Positions 16,986-26,352 are shown, numbered from the stretch's first letter. The stretch: DNA of 64,000 nucleotides from MD308 sp051888795 (GCA_051888795.1 JBJFCD010000213.1:1-64000); one strand, 5' to 3'. Notes: a model not told the origin generated them from the sequence alone. Numbers and translations are program-made.

Positions 16986-17023
16986 AAAACAGGCAGTACT
17001 TTTATCTCTGTACCGCCTGTTTT
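16986..17023. terminator. Terminator after the zinc-ribbon/TPR gene
   Basis: The arms aaaacaggc-a-gtac and gtac-c-gcctgtttt pair with a single mismatch. There are A/T tracts at both ends. It begins 10 bases after the stop of the gene at 17034-18269 and ends the tepA-ftsK-fhs run. Confidence 0.85.
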
Positions 17024-17033
17024 ACTTTTATTA

Positions 17034-18269
17034 CTATTCTCTTACATAATTTCTTGTTGTAACTCCACTTAAGCGTCCGCCTTTTGTCTCAAGGATTGCT
17101 TTAAACAAAGTCTCTCCTTTCGGCATTTCAATCGGCTCAGTGTATTTTTTTGAAGAAGTTGTCGGATCATTACCATCAGTTGTATAATATGCCGTATATC
17201 CTTCCGGAACTTTAATTTCAATATACTGCATTGATTCATATTGTCCGGTTGAAGGTGACACAGCCGGAGCATCTTCTATCGGAAATTCAATCACATATTC
17301 TTTTTCTATTGTCTGACTCGGTACACCTTTTTCGTTTACAGCAATTGCTTTGATAACATTACTTCCTTCACTGAGCTGAATCGGAGACTTAAATTCTTCA
17401 CTGTTCATATTAGGAGAAGTACCGTTTACCGTATACAGAACTTTCCCTTCTTCTGAAGTAAGCGTAAGCTGCTGTACATCATCATAAACCTCCTCATCAT
17501 CAAGACTGAACTCAGGCTCATCTACGACATAATCTGAAAGTTTCTCCAACACACTTTCATCCACATCGCTCAAAATATCAGGTATTCCCATCGCCTGGTC
17601 AGTATCAAGATAAAATTCAAAGCAAGATTTATAAATATCTGTGTTTTTCGGTTGCTTTTCCAATGCATTCAAAAAAATATTTTCTGCCGATGCCAAATCA
17701 TTCTTTGCAATATATACTTTAGATAATCCTTCATAGGCATCTGCTTTTTTATCATTTTTGGTCAATGCTCTTCGGAAACACTGCTCTGCCTTTTCATATT
17801 CCTTTGATGCAAGGGCTTTATTACCACTACTTACAATCCCGGCATAAGAATTCATATACAGGGCAACCATTCCACCGATTATCAGTGCAAGAAGGATGAA
17901 AAGTATAAGAAGCACCTTCCTGCGTTTTTTCTTTTTCAATTCTCTTCTTCGCTCTGCCTGACGTCGTCGTAATTCTTTTTCATCTCTCATTCTGGCAGAG
18001 TTGTTATTATAAACAGAAGTCCTTCTTGTTGCCCCGTTTTTTCCGGTATTTCTGCGCGTAGAAGCGTCTCTTCCGGAATTATATCTTCCGGCACCATTTC
18101 CGGTCCTCTGATTATTCAGTTTTACGTCGCCGTTAATGGAATCTTTTACATGTGCAGTCAGCATATCGTCTAAAGGATTGTAGTCAGGAACCATCTGAAC
18201 TTCCTGTCCGCAATTCTCACAATATAGAATACCGTCTGGTATTTCCTGTCCGCAGTATCTACACTTCAT
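17034..18269 (-). CDS. Zinc-ribbon membrane protein with TPR and chitobiase-like C-terminal repeats
   Basis: This 411-residue protein is built from several parts. An N-terminal zinc ribbon (MKCRYCGQEIPD, YCENCGQEV) is followed by an Asn/Arg/Gly-rich linker (about 50-95) and a strongly basic stretch (RRRELKKKKRRK). One membrane segment (about 119-140) follows. Then come TPR-like helices (KALASKEYEKAEQCFRRAL, YEGLSKVYIAKNDLASAENI). Last are two beta-repeats of the chitobiase C-terminal type (VLYTVNGTSPNMNSEEFKSP and YTAYYTTDGNDPTTSSKKYT). The zinc ribbon is probably cytosolic and the rest outside. The function is unknown. GGAGGT precedes the ATG, and it starts 33 bases after fhs. Confidence 0.75.
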   Translation of the reverse strand: MKCRYCGQEIPDGILYCENCGQEVQMVPDYNPLDDMLTAHVKDSINGDVKLNNQRTGNGAGRYNSGRDASTRRNTGKNGATRRTSVYNNNSARMRDEKELRRRQAERRRELKKKKRRKVLLILFILLALIIGGMVALYMNSYAGIVSSGNKALASKEYEKAEQCFRRALTKNDKKADAYEGLSKVYIAKNDLASAENIFLNALEKQPKNTDIYKSCFEFYLDTDQAMGIPDILSDVDESVLEKLSDYVVDEPEFSLDDEEVYDDVQQLTLTSEEGKVLYTVNGTSPNMNSEEFKSPIQLSEGSNVIKAIAVNEKGVPSQTIEKEYVIEFPIEDAPAVSPSTGQYESMQYIEIKVPEGYTAYYTTDGNDPTTSSKKYTEPIEMPKGETLFKAILETKGGRLSGVTTRNYVRE

Positions 18270-18302
18270 TTCGCGCTCTACCTCCCTCTACTACTTACTG
18301 CT

Positions 18303-19973
18303 CTAGAATAATCCTGTGATGGCACCTTCTTCTGAAACATCAATTCCATTTGCAGCCGGAACCTTCGGAAGACCCGGCATTGTCATAATCGCACCAGTCA
18401 ATGCAACCACAAAACCCGCACCTGCACTGACGTAGACTTCACGTATATGAATATCAAAATTTGTCGGACGTCCAAGTTTTTTAGCATCGTCAGAAAGCGA
18501 ATATTGATTCTTAGCCATACATACAGGCATATTTCCAAATCCCATTGCTTCGATTTTTGCAAGCTGCTTTTCTGCAGAAGGCTCAAATACAACACCATCC
18601 GCACCATAAATCTCTTTAGAAATAACAGTAATCTTTTCTTTTAGCGAAAGCTCATCGCTGTACAGCGGATGGAAATGACTTTCTTTCGTATTCAAAGTCT
18701 CAAGGACTTTCTCTGCCAGAGCAATTCCTCCTTCTCCGCCTTTTTCCCATACTTCAGAAAGCGCAAATTCGCATCCTCTCTCTTCACAGAACTTACGTAT
18801 AAACTCATTCTCAGCCTCTGTATCTGTTACAAAAGAATTTAATGTAACAACTACAGGTACATCATATTTCTGAATGTTCTCGATATGTTTTTCAAGATTG
18901 ACAATTCCCCTTGCCAGCGCTTCAAGATTTTCTTCGGCAAGATCTGCTTTCGCAACTCCACCATTATACTTCAAAGCACGTACAGTTGCAACTAAAACAA
19001 CTGCATCAGGCTTAAATCCTGACATACGGCATTTTATGTCAAAGAATTTCTCAGCACCAAGGTCTGCACCGAATCCTGCCTCAGTAATGACAATATCACT
19101 GAGCTTCAGAGCCATCTTAGTTGCTCTCACACTATTACAGCCATGCGCAATATTTGCAAATGGTCCACCGTGAACAAGTGCCGGTGTATGCTCCAGTGTC
19201 TGAATCAGATTCGGTTTGATTGCATCTTTAAGAAGCGCTGTCATAGCTCCGGTTGCCTGAAGGTCATCTGCCGTAACCGGTTCGCCTTTAAAGTTATATG
19301 CGACAATGATTTTTCCGAGTCTGCGTTTCAGATCATGAATATCATCTGCAAGACAAAGAATTGCCATAATCTCAGAGGCAACTGTAATGACAAAATGATC
19401 CTCTCTGACCATTCCATCCATCTTATTTCCAAGGCCGATTACGATATTACGAAGACTTCTGTCATTCATATCAAGACAACGTTTCCATACAACCTGTCTC
19501 GGATCAATTCCAAGTTCATTTCCCTGCTGGATATGATTATCTAAAAGTGCAGCAAGCAGATTGTTTGCCGATGTGATTGCATGAAAATCACCGGTAAAAT
19601 GAAGATTTAAATCCTCCATAGGTACAACCTGTGCATAACCGCCTCCGGCAGCTCCTCCCTTAATACCAAAACATGGTCCCAGCGAAGGCTCTCTGAGCGC
19701 AATCACTGCCTTCTGATTCAATTTTGCCATTGCCTGTCCAAGACCAACTGTTGTTGTTGTCTTTCCTTCTCCTGCAGGAGTCGGATTAATAGCTGTCACA
19801 AGTACCAGTTTCCCATTTGGGTTGTCTTTTATATTTTCCCAAACTTCATCGGAAAGTTTTGCTTTATACTTTCCGTAAAATTCTAATTCGTCTTCTTTAA
19901 TTCCCAGAGTTGCGGCAACATCTTTAATATGTGCCATTTTTGCTTCCTGTGCGATTTGGATATCTGTTTTCAT
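18303..19973 (-). CDS. fhs: Formate-tetrahydrofolate ligase
   Basis: This enzyme makes 10-formyl-THF from formate, THF and ATP, an entry to one-carbon metabolism and the methyl branch of the Wood-Ljungdahl pathway. The 556-residue length is typical. The P-loop reads TPAGEGKTTTTVGLGQ. Also seen are REPSLGPCFGIKGGAAGGGY (given as the conserved block) and the FTGDFHAITSANNLLAALLDNH region in part, plus MPGLPKVPAAN near the end. The rest of an acetogenic pathway is not in the window, so the role may be purine and methionine supply. Confidence 0.97.
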   Translation of the reverse strand: MKTDIQIAQEAKMAHIKDVAATLGIKEDELEFYGKYKAKLSDEVWENIKDNPNGKLVLVTAINPTPAGEGKTTTTVGLGQAMAKLNQKAVIALREPSLGPCFGIKGGAAGGGYAQVVPMEDLNLHFTGDFHAITSANNLLAALLDNHIQQGNELGIDPRQVVWKRCLDMNDRSLRNIVIGLGNKMDGMVREDHFVITVASEIMAILCLADDIHDLKRRLGKIIVAYNFKGEPVTADDLQATGAMTALLKDAIKPNLIQTLEHTPALVHGGPFANIAHGCNSVRATKMALKLSDIVITEAGFGADLGAEKFFDIKCRMSGFKPDAVVLVATVRALKYNGGVAKADLAEENLEALARGIVNLEKHIENIQKYDVPVVVTLNSFVTDTEAENEFIRKFCEERGCEFALSEVWEKGGEGGIALAEKVLETLNTKESHFHPLYSDELSLKEKITVISKEIYGADGVVFEPSAEKQLAKIEAMGFGNMPVCMAKNQYSLSDDAKKLGRPTNFDIHIREVYVSAGAGFVVALTGAIMTMPGLPKVPAANGIDVSEEGAITGLF

Positions 19974-20013
19974 TGGTTTCCAATCCTTTCTTTTTTCATT
20001 TTAGTATTACTGG

Positions 20014-22428
20014 TTACATTTGTTCCACGTACTGTTCAAATTCTTCTTTAGACATGAGAACTTTTCTTGGTTTTGTTCCTTCCTCTCCGCCTACAACACC
20101 CGCCTCACAGAGCTGATCCATAATACGGGCAGCACGGTTAAATCCGATTTTGAACGTACGCTGCAGCATTCCGATGGATGCTTTTTCTTTGTCTATAATG
20201 AGGCGGCCTGCATCAGCAAAATACATGTCGCGATCATTCCCATCTTCTGAAGCCGAAGCTGAAATCACTCCTGCTTCACTCGTGTTGACGTGATTAACAA
20301 TCTCTTCGTCATAGTCAGCATCGTCATTGTGGCTTTTTAAATATTCCACAACACTCTGAACCTCCTGATCCGTCACAAAGGAGCCCTGTACTCTCGCTGG
20401 TTTTGGATATCCCTGCGGATAAAACAGCATATCTCCTTTTCCTAAAAGTTTTTCTGCTCCGTTCATATCGATGATCGTTCTGGAATCCACGCCTGAAGAA
20501 ACAGCAAAAGCAATCCTTGACGGCATATTTGCTTTGATAAGTCCGGTAATAACATTAACAGACGGTCTCTGCGTAGCTACGACCAGATGGATCCCTGCTG
20601 CTCTCGCAAGCTGTGCCAGACGGCAGATTGCTTCCTCTACTTCTCCGGAAGCTACCATCATAAGATCGGCAAGCTCGTCTACGATTATAACAATCTGAGC
20701 CATCGGTTTTGGTTTTTCACCATTAATCTCCGGCTCCGATTCTATTTTTTTATTATATCCTTTCATATCACGGACATTATGCTCAGCAAACGCCTGATAC
20801 CGTCTTGTCATCTCAGCAACAGCCCAGTTCAGAGCACCTGCCGCCTTTTTCGGGTCAGTAACAACCGGTATCATCAGATGCGGAATACCATTATAAACAC
20901 TCAGCTCAACAACCTTTGGATCAATCATGATAAGCTTCACTTCATCCGGCGTAGCTTTATATAAAATACTCATTATGAGCGTATTAATGCACACAGATTT
21001 ACCGGAACCTGTAGAACCGGCAATCAGAAGGTGTGGCATCTTTGCAATATCAGTTACGACAACCTTTCCGGCAATATCTTTTCCTGCCGCAAAGGATATC
21101 TTAGATTTACTGTTTTTAAATTCCGGAGTTTCTAAAAGCTCCCGGAGCATAACTACAGAATTTTCTTTATTCGGAACTTCTATACCTACTGCTGCTTTTC
21201 CCGGTATAGGTGCCTCTATACGGATATCGGCTGCAGCAAGGTTCAGCTTGATATCATCAGCCAGTCCCACAATCTTACTTACTTTCACACCCATCTCCGG
21301 CTGAAGCTCGTATCTCGTTACAGCAGGTCCACAGCTGACATTAGTGACTGTGACATTCACTCCAAAATTCTGAAGCGTCTGCTGCAGCTTCATAGCTGTT
21401 TCACGAAGACTTGCATCAGATTCTCCACTGTTTTTATCACCTTTTTTCAAAAGTGAAATCGGCGGATACTTATATGCTTTTTTGGGCTTTGCATCATTTG
21501 CCGCAACAGCACCGGCCACTCCGGCTACTTCTTTTGCCACTGCCTCTTCACCCATTCTGGTTTTAGGTGTTTTTTCTTTCTTTGCTCCAGTCGGTTTATC
21601 ATAAATCACATCTTCCTGAGCAGTCGTCATGATATCCTCAGGTGGAAATGCTTCTTCTGAAGTTTCCGGCATGACAGGTTCACTTCTTTGTATTACGAAG
21701 TCCGGCATAACATCTTCTTTTTCTTCCACCTTAAGTTCTTTTACATCCGGTGATTTTCTTGTAAGTGTTGTATCAAAAGAAACTCCTTCGACATGATGGT
21801 CGCTGCGTCTATTTCCTTTTTTCTCCTGTTTGTTTCTGTTGTCATTAAGCTGTCTTGTATTTTCTTTCTCTTTTCTGCGCTCTTCTCTCGCTTTTTTATG
21901 CTTTGCAGCATCATCCTTTGCTCTGCTGTAAGCCTTGTCACTCTGTGATTTTACGCCTTTCAATGCAGATTTTCCTGTAATGATCACAATACAGATAATC
22001 ATAAAAATAATGACAACAACATATGTACCGGCGATACCAATCGCCGGAGTTAAGACATCTGCAATTTTTTCACCTGTCACACCGCCGCTTTCATTCAAAA
22101 GCTGGCAAAATGTACATGTCAGAATCATCAGCACTATACCGGCTAACGACTTAAGATAGGCGTTAACGTTCCCTTTGTTTGATACAAGAAAAGAAACAAC
22201 ACCAAACAAAACAAACGGAACAACATATGCAACCAGCCCGAAAATACCTTTAAGAAAAGATGAAGCCATCTCCCCGATTGCTCCGCCTATTCCAAAATTA
22301 CTTAAAAGAATCAGAATACTGATTGCAAGAGTGAGCCAGATAAGAATCTCATCTTTCACAAAACCTGACTCGGTATTTTTTTTATTATTCTGCCTTGTAC
22401 TCCTTTTTTTCTTTGACTTTGCAGCCAT
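20014..22428 (-). CDS. ftsK: DNA translocase FtsK/SpoIIIE
   Basis: This septum-located ATPase pumps chromosomal DNA at division or into the forespore. The 804-residue protein has a basic start (MAAKSKKKRSTRQNNKKN) and four membrane segments in the first ~170 residues. A charged linker reaches about residue 330. The motor follows, with Walker A LLIAGSTGSGKSVCINTL near 469, Walker B VIIVDELADLM, and the ATQRPSVNVITGLIKANMPS segment. The C-terminal gamma winged helix (SIGMLQRTFKIGFNRAARIM) reads KOPS-type sites. The tepA gene upstream matches the B. subtilis tepA-spoIIIE order. Confidence 0.95.
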   Translation of the reverse strand: MAAKSKKKRSTRQNNKKNTESGFVKDEILIWLTLAISILILLSNFGIGGAIGEMASSFLKGIFGLVAYVVPFVLFGVVSFLVSNKGNVNAYLKSLAGIVLMILTCTFCQLLNESGGVTGEKIADVLTPAIGIAGTYVVVIIFMIICIVIITGKSALKGVKSQSDKAYSRAKDDAAKHKKAREERRKEKENTRQLNDNRNKQEKKGNRRSDHHVEGVSFDTTLTRKSPDVKELKVEEKEDVMPDFVIQRSEPVMPETSEEAFPPEDIMTTAQEDVIYDKPTGAKKEKTPKTRMGEEAVAKEVAGVAGAVAANDAKPKKAYKYPPISLLKKGDKNSGESDASLRETAMKLQQTLQNFGVNVTVTNVSCGPAVTRYELQPEMGVKVSKIVGLADDIKLNLAAADIRIEAPIPGKAAVGIEVPNKENSVVMLRELLETPEFKNSKSKISFAAGKDIAGKVVVTDIAKMPHLLIAGSTGSGKSVCINTLIMSILYKATPDEVKLIMIDPKVVELSVYNGIPHLMIPVVTDPKKAAGALNWAVAEMTRRYQAFAEHNVRDMKGYNKKIESEPEINGEKPKPMAQIVIIVDELADLMMVASGEVEEAICRLAQLARAAGIHLVVATQRPSVNVITGLIKANMPSRIAFAVSSGVDSRTIIDMNGAEKLLGKGDMLFYPQGYPKPARVQGSFVTDQEVQSVVEYLKSHNDDADYDEEIVNHVNTSEAGVISASASEDGNDRDMYFADAGRLIIDKEKASIGMLQRTFKIGFNRAARIMDQLCEAGVVGGEEGTKPRKVLMSKEEFEQYVEQM

Positions 22429-22494
22429 TTGGCTTCCCCCTTATTACTGGCATACTATTTATTATTATATCATTTAAGCCATGGGCTGTCATTA

Positions 22495-23211
22495 CTAATT
22501 TTCACACTTTTTTGCACGTTCCTCATCTATCATTTCATGCAGTTTAGCTAATGCATCACTCATTCCTCCCACCTCATCGATCAGTCCTTCTCTCACTGCC
22601 TCTCTTCCTTCCAGGAGAGTGCCGACATCCTTTACAAGCTCTGTAGGATTTAACATTAGCTCTTCTATTCTTTTCTGACTGATCTTGGAATGGTCTGCCA
22701 GGAATTTCGTGATACGATCCTGCGTTCTTATCATATTTCTGAGACTTTGTGTTACCCCAATAAACATTCCGTTTGATCTGACCGGATGAATGACCATTGT
22801 TCCGCTCGGCACAATAAATGAATATTTTGCTGACACTGCCAGCGGTCCGCCAATAGAATGACTTCCGCCAAGAACGAGAGAAACCGTAGGTTTACTGAGA
22901 GACGCAATCATTTCTGCAATCGAAAGTCCTGCTTCCACATCTCCCCCGAGTGTATTAAGCAGTATGAGGAGCCCCTCTATTTCCTCACTGTCTTCCACTT
23001 CAGCAAGCATCGGAAGAATGTGCTCATATTTCGTTGCTTTTGTATTTCCTGACACAGCTTCATGTCCTTCGATTTCACCTATAATCGTAAGTAGCTTGAT
23101 TCTGTGCTTTTCTTTACTTTCATCTAAATTTACAGAGCCCATTTCACGGATCTGATCATTTTTTCTTTCCTGCCTTTCTTCACTCTGTCCTTCTTTCTGT
23201 TCATTTTCCAT
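22495..23211 (-). CDS. tepA: ClpP-fold translocation-enhancing protein TepA
   Basis: This 238-residue ClpP-like serine peptidase homologue has a charged N-terminal tail (about 1-35). The nucleophile region is LVLGGSHSIGGPLAVSAKYS and the following histidine is in GTMVIHPVRS. LLNTLGGDVEAGLSIAEMI is the conserved oligomer/oxyanion region. The position directly before ftsK, as in B. subtilis tepA-spoIIIE, identifies it. TepA has been linked to protein export and spore-protein processing. Its ribosome binding site GGAGGTG lies inside the 3' arm of the hairpin at 23219-23250. Confidence 0.88.
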   Translation of the reverse strand: MENEQKEGQSEERQERKNDQIREMGSVNLDESKEKHRIKLLTIIGEIEGHEAVSGNTKATKYEHILPMLAEVEDSEEIEGLLILLNTLGGDVEAGLSIAEMIASLSKPTVSLVLGGSHSIGGPLAVSAKYSFIVPSGTMVIHPVRSNGMFIGVTQSLRNMIRTQDRITKFLADHSKISQKRIEELMLNPTELVKDVGTLLEGREAVREGLIDEVGGMSDALAKLHEMIDEERAKKCEN

Positions 23212-23218
23212 AAAAATA

Positions 23219-23250
23219 CACCTCCATACTTTTTTATTAGTATGGAGGTG
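23219..23250. terminator. Terminator after the MetY-like gene that contains the tepA ribosome binding site
   Basis: The arms cacctccatac and gtatggaggtg are perfect 11-bp complements with a 10-base loop. On the minus strand TATTTTTATG follows, so the T run leads directly into the tepA ATG, and GGAGGTG in the 3' arm is the only tepA ribosome binding site. Confidence 0.82.
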
Positions 23251-23260
23251 ATTTATAATT

Positions 23261-24541
23261 TTATACCTGCTCTAATGCCTGTTCAAGATCTGCGATAATA
23301 TCATCTATATTTTCAATACCGACACTGAAACGTATCAGATCCGGCTGTACTCCTGCTTCACGAAGCTCCTCATCATTCATCTGACGATGTGTATGGCTTG
23401 CTGGGTGAAGTACACAGCTTCTTGCATCTGCAACATGTGTAACGATTGCAACCATCTTAAGGCTGTCCATCATACGTACTGCTGCGTCTCTTCCACCCTT
23501 CAGACCGAAAGTTAATACACCACACGTTCCGTTTGGCATATACTTCTGTGCAAGGTCGTAATATTTATCTCCCTCAAGTGACGGATAACTTACCCATGCC
23601 ACTTTATCATGAGCCTGAAGATATTTTGCTGCTTTCATTGCATTTTCACAATGTCTTGGCATACGAAGATGCAATGTCTCAAGACCGATATTTAAAAGAA
23701 ATGCATTTTGCGGAGACTGAATAGAGCCAAGATCACGCATGAGCTGTGAAGTTGCTTTTGTTATATAAGCAGCCTTTCCAAATTTCTTTGTATATACAAT
23801 TCCGTGATAGGTCTCATCCGGCTGTGTCAGCCCCGGGAATTTATCTGCATGTGCTTCCCAGTCAAAATTACCGCTGTCAACAATAGCGCCTCCCACACAG
23901 GATGCATGTCCGTCCATATATTTTGTAGTGGAATGTGTGACAATATCTGCTCCCCACTCAAACGGACGGCAGTTAATCGGTGTTGCAAATGTATTATCTA
24001 CAATAAACGGTACTCCATGAGCATGCGCTGCTTTTGCAAATTTTTCAAAATCAAGAACAACAAGTGCCGGATTCGCAATGGATTCTCCGAACACAGCTTT
24101 TGTATTATCCTGAAATGCTGCGTCAAGCTCTTCCGGTGTACAATCCGGATCAACGAAGGTTGCATCAATTCCCATCTTTCTAATGGTATGTGCATACAGA
24201 TTATATGTACCACCGTACAGAGCAGAAGCACATACGATGTGATCTCCGGCCTCCACAATATTCATAATTGCGTAAAAACTGGCTGCCTGACCTGAAGAAG
24301 TAAGCATTGCTGCAACTCCACCTTCCAGATCACAAATCTTTGCTGCCACCGCATCATTAGTCGGATTCTGAAGACGTGTATAGAAATATCCCGACTCCTC
24401 CAGATCAAATAATCTTCCCATCTGCTCACTGCTTGAGTACTTAAAAGTCGTACTCTGATAGATAGGAAGAACTCTCGGTTCCCCATTGCCCGGTTCATAG
24501 CCGGACTGGATACATTTTGTTTCAATCTTATAATTGCTCAT
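23261..24541 (-). CDS. metY: O-acetylhomoserine sulfhydrylase-type PLP enzyme (MetY-like)
   Basis: This 426-residue cystathionine-gamma-synthase-family PLP enzyme would make homocysteine (or cysteine) from the O-acetylated amino acid and sulfide. The start ETKCIQSGYEPGNGEPRVLP and the YFYTRLQNPTNDAVAAKI segment are typical. The cofactor lysine is in THSTTKYMDGHAS and the phosphate site in MLTSSGQAASFYAI. Length and the QNPT motif favour MetY over MetB or MetC. No SAM or T-box riboswitch is visible upstream. It follows the CFI-box gene by 53 bases, ending at the hairpin 23219-23250. Confidence 0.9.
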   Translation of the reverse strand: MSNYKIETKCIQSGYEPGNGEPRVLPIYQSTTFKYSSSEQMGRLFDLEESGYFYTRLQNPTNDAVAAKICDLEGGVAAMLTSSGQAASFYAIMNIVEAGDHIVCASALYGGTYNLYAHTIRKMGIDATFVDPDCTPEELDAAFQDNTKAVFGESIANPALVVLDFEKFAKAAHAHGVPFIVDNTFATPINCRPFEWGADIVTHSTTKYMDGHASCVGGAIVDSGNFDWEAHADKFPGLTQPDETYHGIVYTKKFGKAAYITKATSQLMRDLGSIQSPQNAFLLNIGLETLHLRMPRHCENAMKAAKYLQAHDKVAWVSYPSLEGDKYYDLAQKYMPNGTCGVLTFGLKGGRDAAVRMMDSLKMVAIVTHVADARSCVLHPASHTHRQMNDEELREAGVQPDLIRFSVGIENIDDIIADLEQALEQV

Positions 24542-24594
24542 AATCTTTCCTCCTGTATTTCCAAATCCCCCAATTTATGTAACAGGGATATTAA

Positions 24595-25377
24595 TCAATG
24601 TACATTGCCGAAATATCTGCTTTCTAAATCGTGTACCATGGACACATAGCGTTCCCTGCATTCATCCATTCTGTTGTTTTCTATGCATTCCAGACACGGT
24701 ATCAGATACTCTTTATAAATGTTATCATATATCTTTTCAGAATCTTTCTGCATATCAATGCACATCACAAGAGCGGGAGCTACATCATAATATTCCTCTA
24801 CAAGTTGTCTTCCCTGCTCAGTCTGCATCAGATAACCATCTCTGTACCCTCTGAGTGTATTCAACTCATAACAGTCATCTGGCTTACTCTGACTCTCACA
24901 TACAGCCGTCGTGATATAACAGAATTTCTTCCCGAATCCGCTTTCAATACTCTCATAATTACTGTAAGAAATCTCCATGGATGTCACTTTTTTTTCGTTC
25001 CACAGTTCAATCATTCTTTTTGCCACAGCCTCACAATTCGGATCCTTTGTGTAATTCAGAATAGGGACAACATATACGACCATATTAATATTATAATCAA
25101 CCTCATTGCGCTCCACGACACGTTTCTTTTGTGTCTTTTTTTCTTCCTGTATCCTTTGGTACGCATATTCAGGTATTACATTTGCAAAATGCTCAGTCAA
25201 GACTTCCCTTTCTTCCTCCGGTGCATTCACAATGGCATCTCTGATTTCTTCCGGCAGTTCCTTATACTCTGAAAAGCCCTTTTTAAAAACGCCTTCATAA
25301 CTTTTTTTCCGGAACTCCTTCGTATGTGTCATCATTTCTTCAAAAAGACTGATCAGCCTTTCATCTATTTTCTCCAT
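24595..25377 (-). CDS. CFI-box-like protein of unknown function
   Basis: This 260-residue soluble protein is rich in Glu, Lys and Tyr. Residues 1-90 are helical and charged. After about residue 95 comes a segment VVYVVPILNYTKDPNCEAVA. The recognisable piece is CYITTAVCESQSKPDDCYEL with LRGYRDGYLMQTEQGRQLVE and YYDVAPAL. This matches the CFI-box domain (CFIATAvyg... LRrfRDeyL... G..lv..YY..sP) found at the ends of many bacterial proteins. No function is assigned to that domain. GGAGGAAAAGA precedes the ATG and a promoter lies at 25433-25461. Confidence 0.65.
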   Translation of the reverse strand: MEKIDERLISLFEEMMTHTKEFRKKSYEGVFKKGFSEYKELPEEIRDAIVNAPEEEREVLTEHFANVIPEYAYQRIQEEKKTQKKRVVERNEVDYNINMVVYVVPILNYTKDPNCEAVAKRMIELWNEKKVTSMEISYSNYESIESGFGKKFCYITTAVCESQSKPDDCYELNTLRGYRDGYLMQTEQGRQLVEEYYDVAPALVMCIDMQKDSEKIYDNIYKEYLIPCLECIENNRMDECRERYVSMVHDLESRYFGNVH

Positions 25378-25432
25378 TCTTTTCCTCCGTTGTAAACTTC
25401 AAATGATATGCAGCAAAATCATAACTGGTGTA

Positions 25433-25461
25433 AGTATAGCATAGTCAGCTTTCAAAAACAA
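25433..25461 (-). promoter_or_regulatory. Sigma-A promoter of the CFI-box gene and probably metY
   Basis: Minus-strand TTGTTT, 17 bases and TATACT end 55 bases upstream of the ATG at 25377 and just downstream of the yebC terminator. Confidence 0.62.
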
Positions 25462-25485
25462 GATTGTCAGACAGCCCATGAAGAA

Positions 25486-25516
25486 AAAAGGACTATAGTA
25501 TCACTATAATCCTTTT
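25486..25516. terminator. Terminator of the nnr-alr-mazF-corC-yebC run
   Basis: The arms aaaagga-c-tatagt and actata-a-tcctttt pair with one mismatch around a 3-base loop. On the minus strand it ends in CCTTTTTTCTT. It lies 57 bases past the yebC stop. Confidence 0.85.
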
Positions 25517-25572
25517 GACCAATCCTTTATTTTATTGCCACTGGCTTTTAATGCTCGCTGTAATAAATATCC

Positions 25573-26304
25573 TTATTCGTCCCAGTTGTGGTAAACATCC
25601 TGGACGTCATCATCATCATCAAGCATATCCAGTGTCTTAGTGATATTTTTGATATCCTCTTCTGACGTAAGTTCCACATATGTCTGCGGGATCATCGTTA
25701 CTTCTGCCGCAGCCATCGGGATACCTGCATCTTCCAGAGCCTGACGGACTGCACTGAAATCATCCGGAGATGTGAAAATTTCATAGCTGTCCTCTTCTTC
25801 GGAGAAATCATCCGCACCTGCATCCAGTGCCTGCATCATAAGTTCATCAGAATCTCCCTCGTACTCTTCTTTATCAATCACAATCTGTCCTTTTTTATCA
25901 AACATAAAGGAAACACATCCCGGCGTTCCAACGTTACCATTTCCTTTTGTGAAAGCATTCTTTACATTTGTAGCTGTACGGTTACGGTTATCTGTAAGTG
26001 TCTCAACAATGATTGCTGTTCCGTTTGGTCCGTATCCCTCATATGTAATGTGCTCATAATTAGCAGCACTTGCATCTCCGGACGCTTTTTTTATGTTACG
26101 ATCTATAGTATCATTCGGCATATTATTCGCTTTTGCTTTTGCAATGACATCACGAAGTCTGCTGTTATTAGCCGGATCAGCACTTCCGCCTTCTTTTACC
26201 GCTACTGCCAGCTCTTTTCCGATCTTAGTAAATATTTTTCCCTTTGCCGCATCATTTTTCTCTTTTTTGTGTTTAATATTGGCAAATTTTGAATGTCCTG
26301 ACAT
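25573..26304 (-). CDS. YebC/PmpR family protein
   Basis: The 243-residue length and the start MSGHSKFANIKHKKEKNDAA, followed by KGKIFTKIGKELAVAVKEGG, are diagnostic. NMPNDTIDRNIKKASGD and YEGYGPNGTAIIVETLTDNR (family core) follow, and the C-terminus is acidic (DMLDDDDDVQDVYHNWDE). Family members have been described as transcriptional regulators, and recent work links some to ribosome rescue at proline stretches; either may apply. AGAGGG precedes the ATG. It is the last gene before the terminator at 25486-25516. Confidence 0.93.
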   Translation of the reverse strand: MSGHSKFANIKHKKEKNDAAKGKIFTKIGKELAVAVKEGGSADPANNSRLRDVIAKAKANNMPNDTIDRNIKKASGDASAANYEHITYEGYGPNGTAIIVETLTDNRNRTATNVKNAFTKGNGNVGTPGCVSFMFDKKGQIVIDKEEYEGDSDELMMQALDAGADDFSEEEDSYEIFTSPDDFSAVRQALEDAGIPMAAAEVTMIPQTYVELTSEEDIKNITKTLDMLDDDDDVQDVYHNWDE

Positions 26305-26352
26305 AATTTATCCCTCTCTTTATTCTTAGCATTTTTTCACACGTTATCTATT

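Noticed and set aside
24542..24594. SAM or T-box riboswitch before the MetY-like gene
   Set aside because: Only 53 bases separate it from the preceding gene, with no room for either structure and no matching motif.
24631..25272. Plus-strand ORF of 213 codons antisense to the CFI-box gene
   Set aside because: The minus-strand frame has a consensus promoter, ribosome binding site and a known domain; the opposite frame has none.
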